This document shows, in pieces, positions 63,607 to 64,000 of a DNA stretch of 64,000 nt. This DNA is from Pseudoscleropodium purum. Lineage: Eukaryota > Streptophyta > Bryopsida > Hypnales > Brachytheciaceae. The stretch covers positions 16,492,001 to 16,556,000 of the forward strand of contig OZ017803.1 of the NCBI GenBank assembly GCA_963969395.1. The letters run 5' to 3'. Position numbers and translations under genes: made by a program. The notes beneath the pieces are model-generated. The model did no database searches, was not told the DNA's origin, and was given only the letters and a program-made list of their open reading frames with translations. Position 1 is the stretch's first letter. The number at the start of each line of letters is the position of its first letter.

Positions 63607-64000
63607 CACTATAAGAAACCTCTATTTTTTGTAATAAGTAGAAAACATGGTAAATTTGTCAATTTGAACGTCAACTATGTCAACAAGGATGTCTAAAAAA
63701 ATGTGTCAAATTGGACATGCCAAAAAACATGGAAACTTTTAAGAAACATTGTTTGATTTTAAGGAAATTTTGAAGGACATCACAAAAAACATGGTCTTTC
63801 AAGGCCATAAAAAGTTGTCATGAGGGTGCTACTTGGCCTCCACATCAGCACCAACAAGGTGAGTAGTGCCACATCATTAATTTTTTCATTAAGGCATTTG
63901 TTGATGTCATCAACACATTGGATCTTGGATCTTGTCAATTTGGATGTGTGTTGTAACGCACATATTTTTTTTGGACATCAGTAGTGACATAAAAATAATT
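63607..64000 (+). mobile_element. Left end of a CACTA-type element running out of the window
   Basis: CACTATAAGAAACCTCTATT matches the ends of the two CACTA-type MITEs. The following sequence differs from them and no right end appears before 64000, so the element is longer than ~390 bp or truncated. Confidence 0.5.

Noticed and set aside
1..64000. CRISPR array, operon, organellar insertion or rRNA
   Set aside because: None was seen. The repeats are dispersed or tandem without spacer structure, and the genes are spliced nuclear plant genes.

Overview
This is nuclear DNA of a land plant. Six spliced plant-type protein genes are present: a callose synthase, a plant AP2/ERF regulator, RabA, a GDSL esterase, ribosomal protein uS5 and NSE4. 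They have GT-AG introns, mostly 80-500 bp, and sit in very AT-rich repeat-filled DNA. Short introns, few genes and no recognisable full retroelement suggest a bryophyte (perhaps a moss) or another seed-free lineage. That is an inference; the sequence does not name the species. No bacterial, organellar or viral gene was recognised.

Layout. From 1 to 9572 (+) runs the 3' three quarters of a GSL8/GSL10-type callose synthase. At 12091-13452 (+) is a single-exon AP2/ERF (DREB A-6-like) gene behind a long T-rich leader. Positions 13.5-28.5 kb hold a gene-poor repeat field. RABA5-like Rab GTPase is at 28578-29506 (-), a six-exon GDSL esterase/lipase at 34792-36726 (-), ribosomal protein S2 (uS5) at 40348-42062 (+) with telo-boxes upstream, and the SMC5/6 kleisin NSE4 at 45871-48365 (-, seven exons). 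From 49 to 64 kb there are only repeats. Exon boundaries were joined by checking that reading phase is kept at every junction. The genes are housekeeping or regulatory and do not form a pathway or cluster.

The most interesting content is in the repeats. At least eight elements (about 0.55-1.55 kb) begin and end with a C-rich inverted end (CCCCTAAA or TCCCTC type) placed exactly at TTAA. Two of them can be compared with unoccupied copies of their target elsewhere in the window (49.3 kb and 44.6 kb). This supports TTAA-specific insertion, a habit of piggyBac or Sola3 type DNA transposons. The same 44.6 kb paralogue is also the empty site for an 810-bp CACTA-type element with a TGT target duplication. 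Two small CACTA-type MITEs (ATT and CAA duplications), a TA-flanked MITE family, a 157-bp near-perfect hairpin, a ~720-bp palindrome and several tandem arrays complete the picture. No transposase gene is visible, so all of these look non-autonomous.
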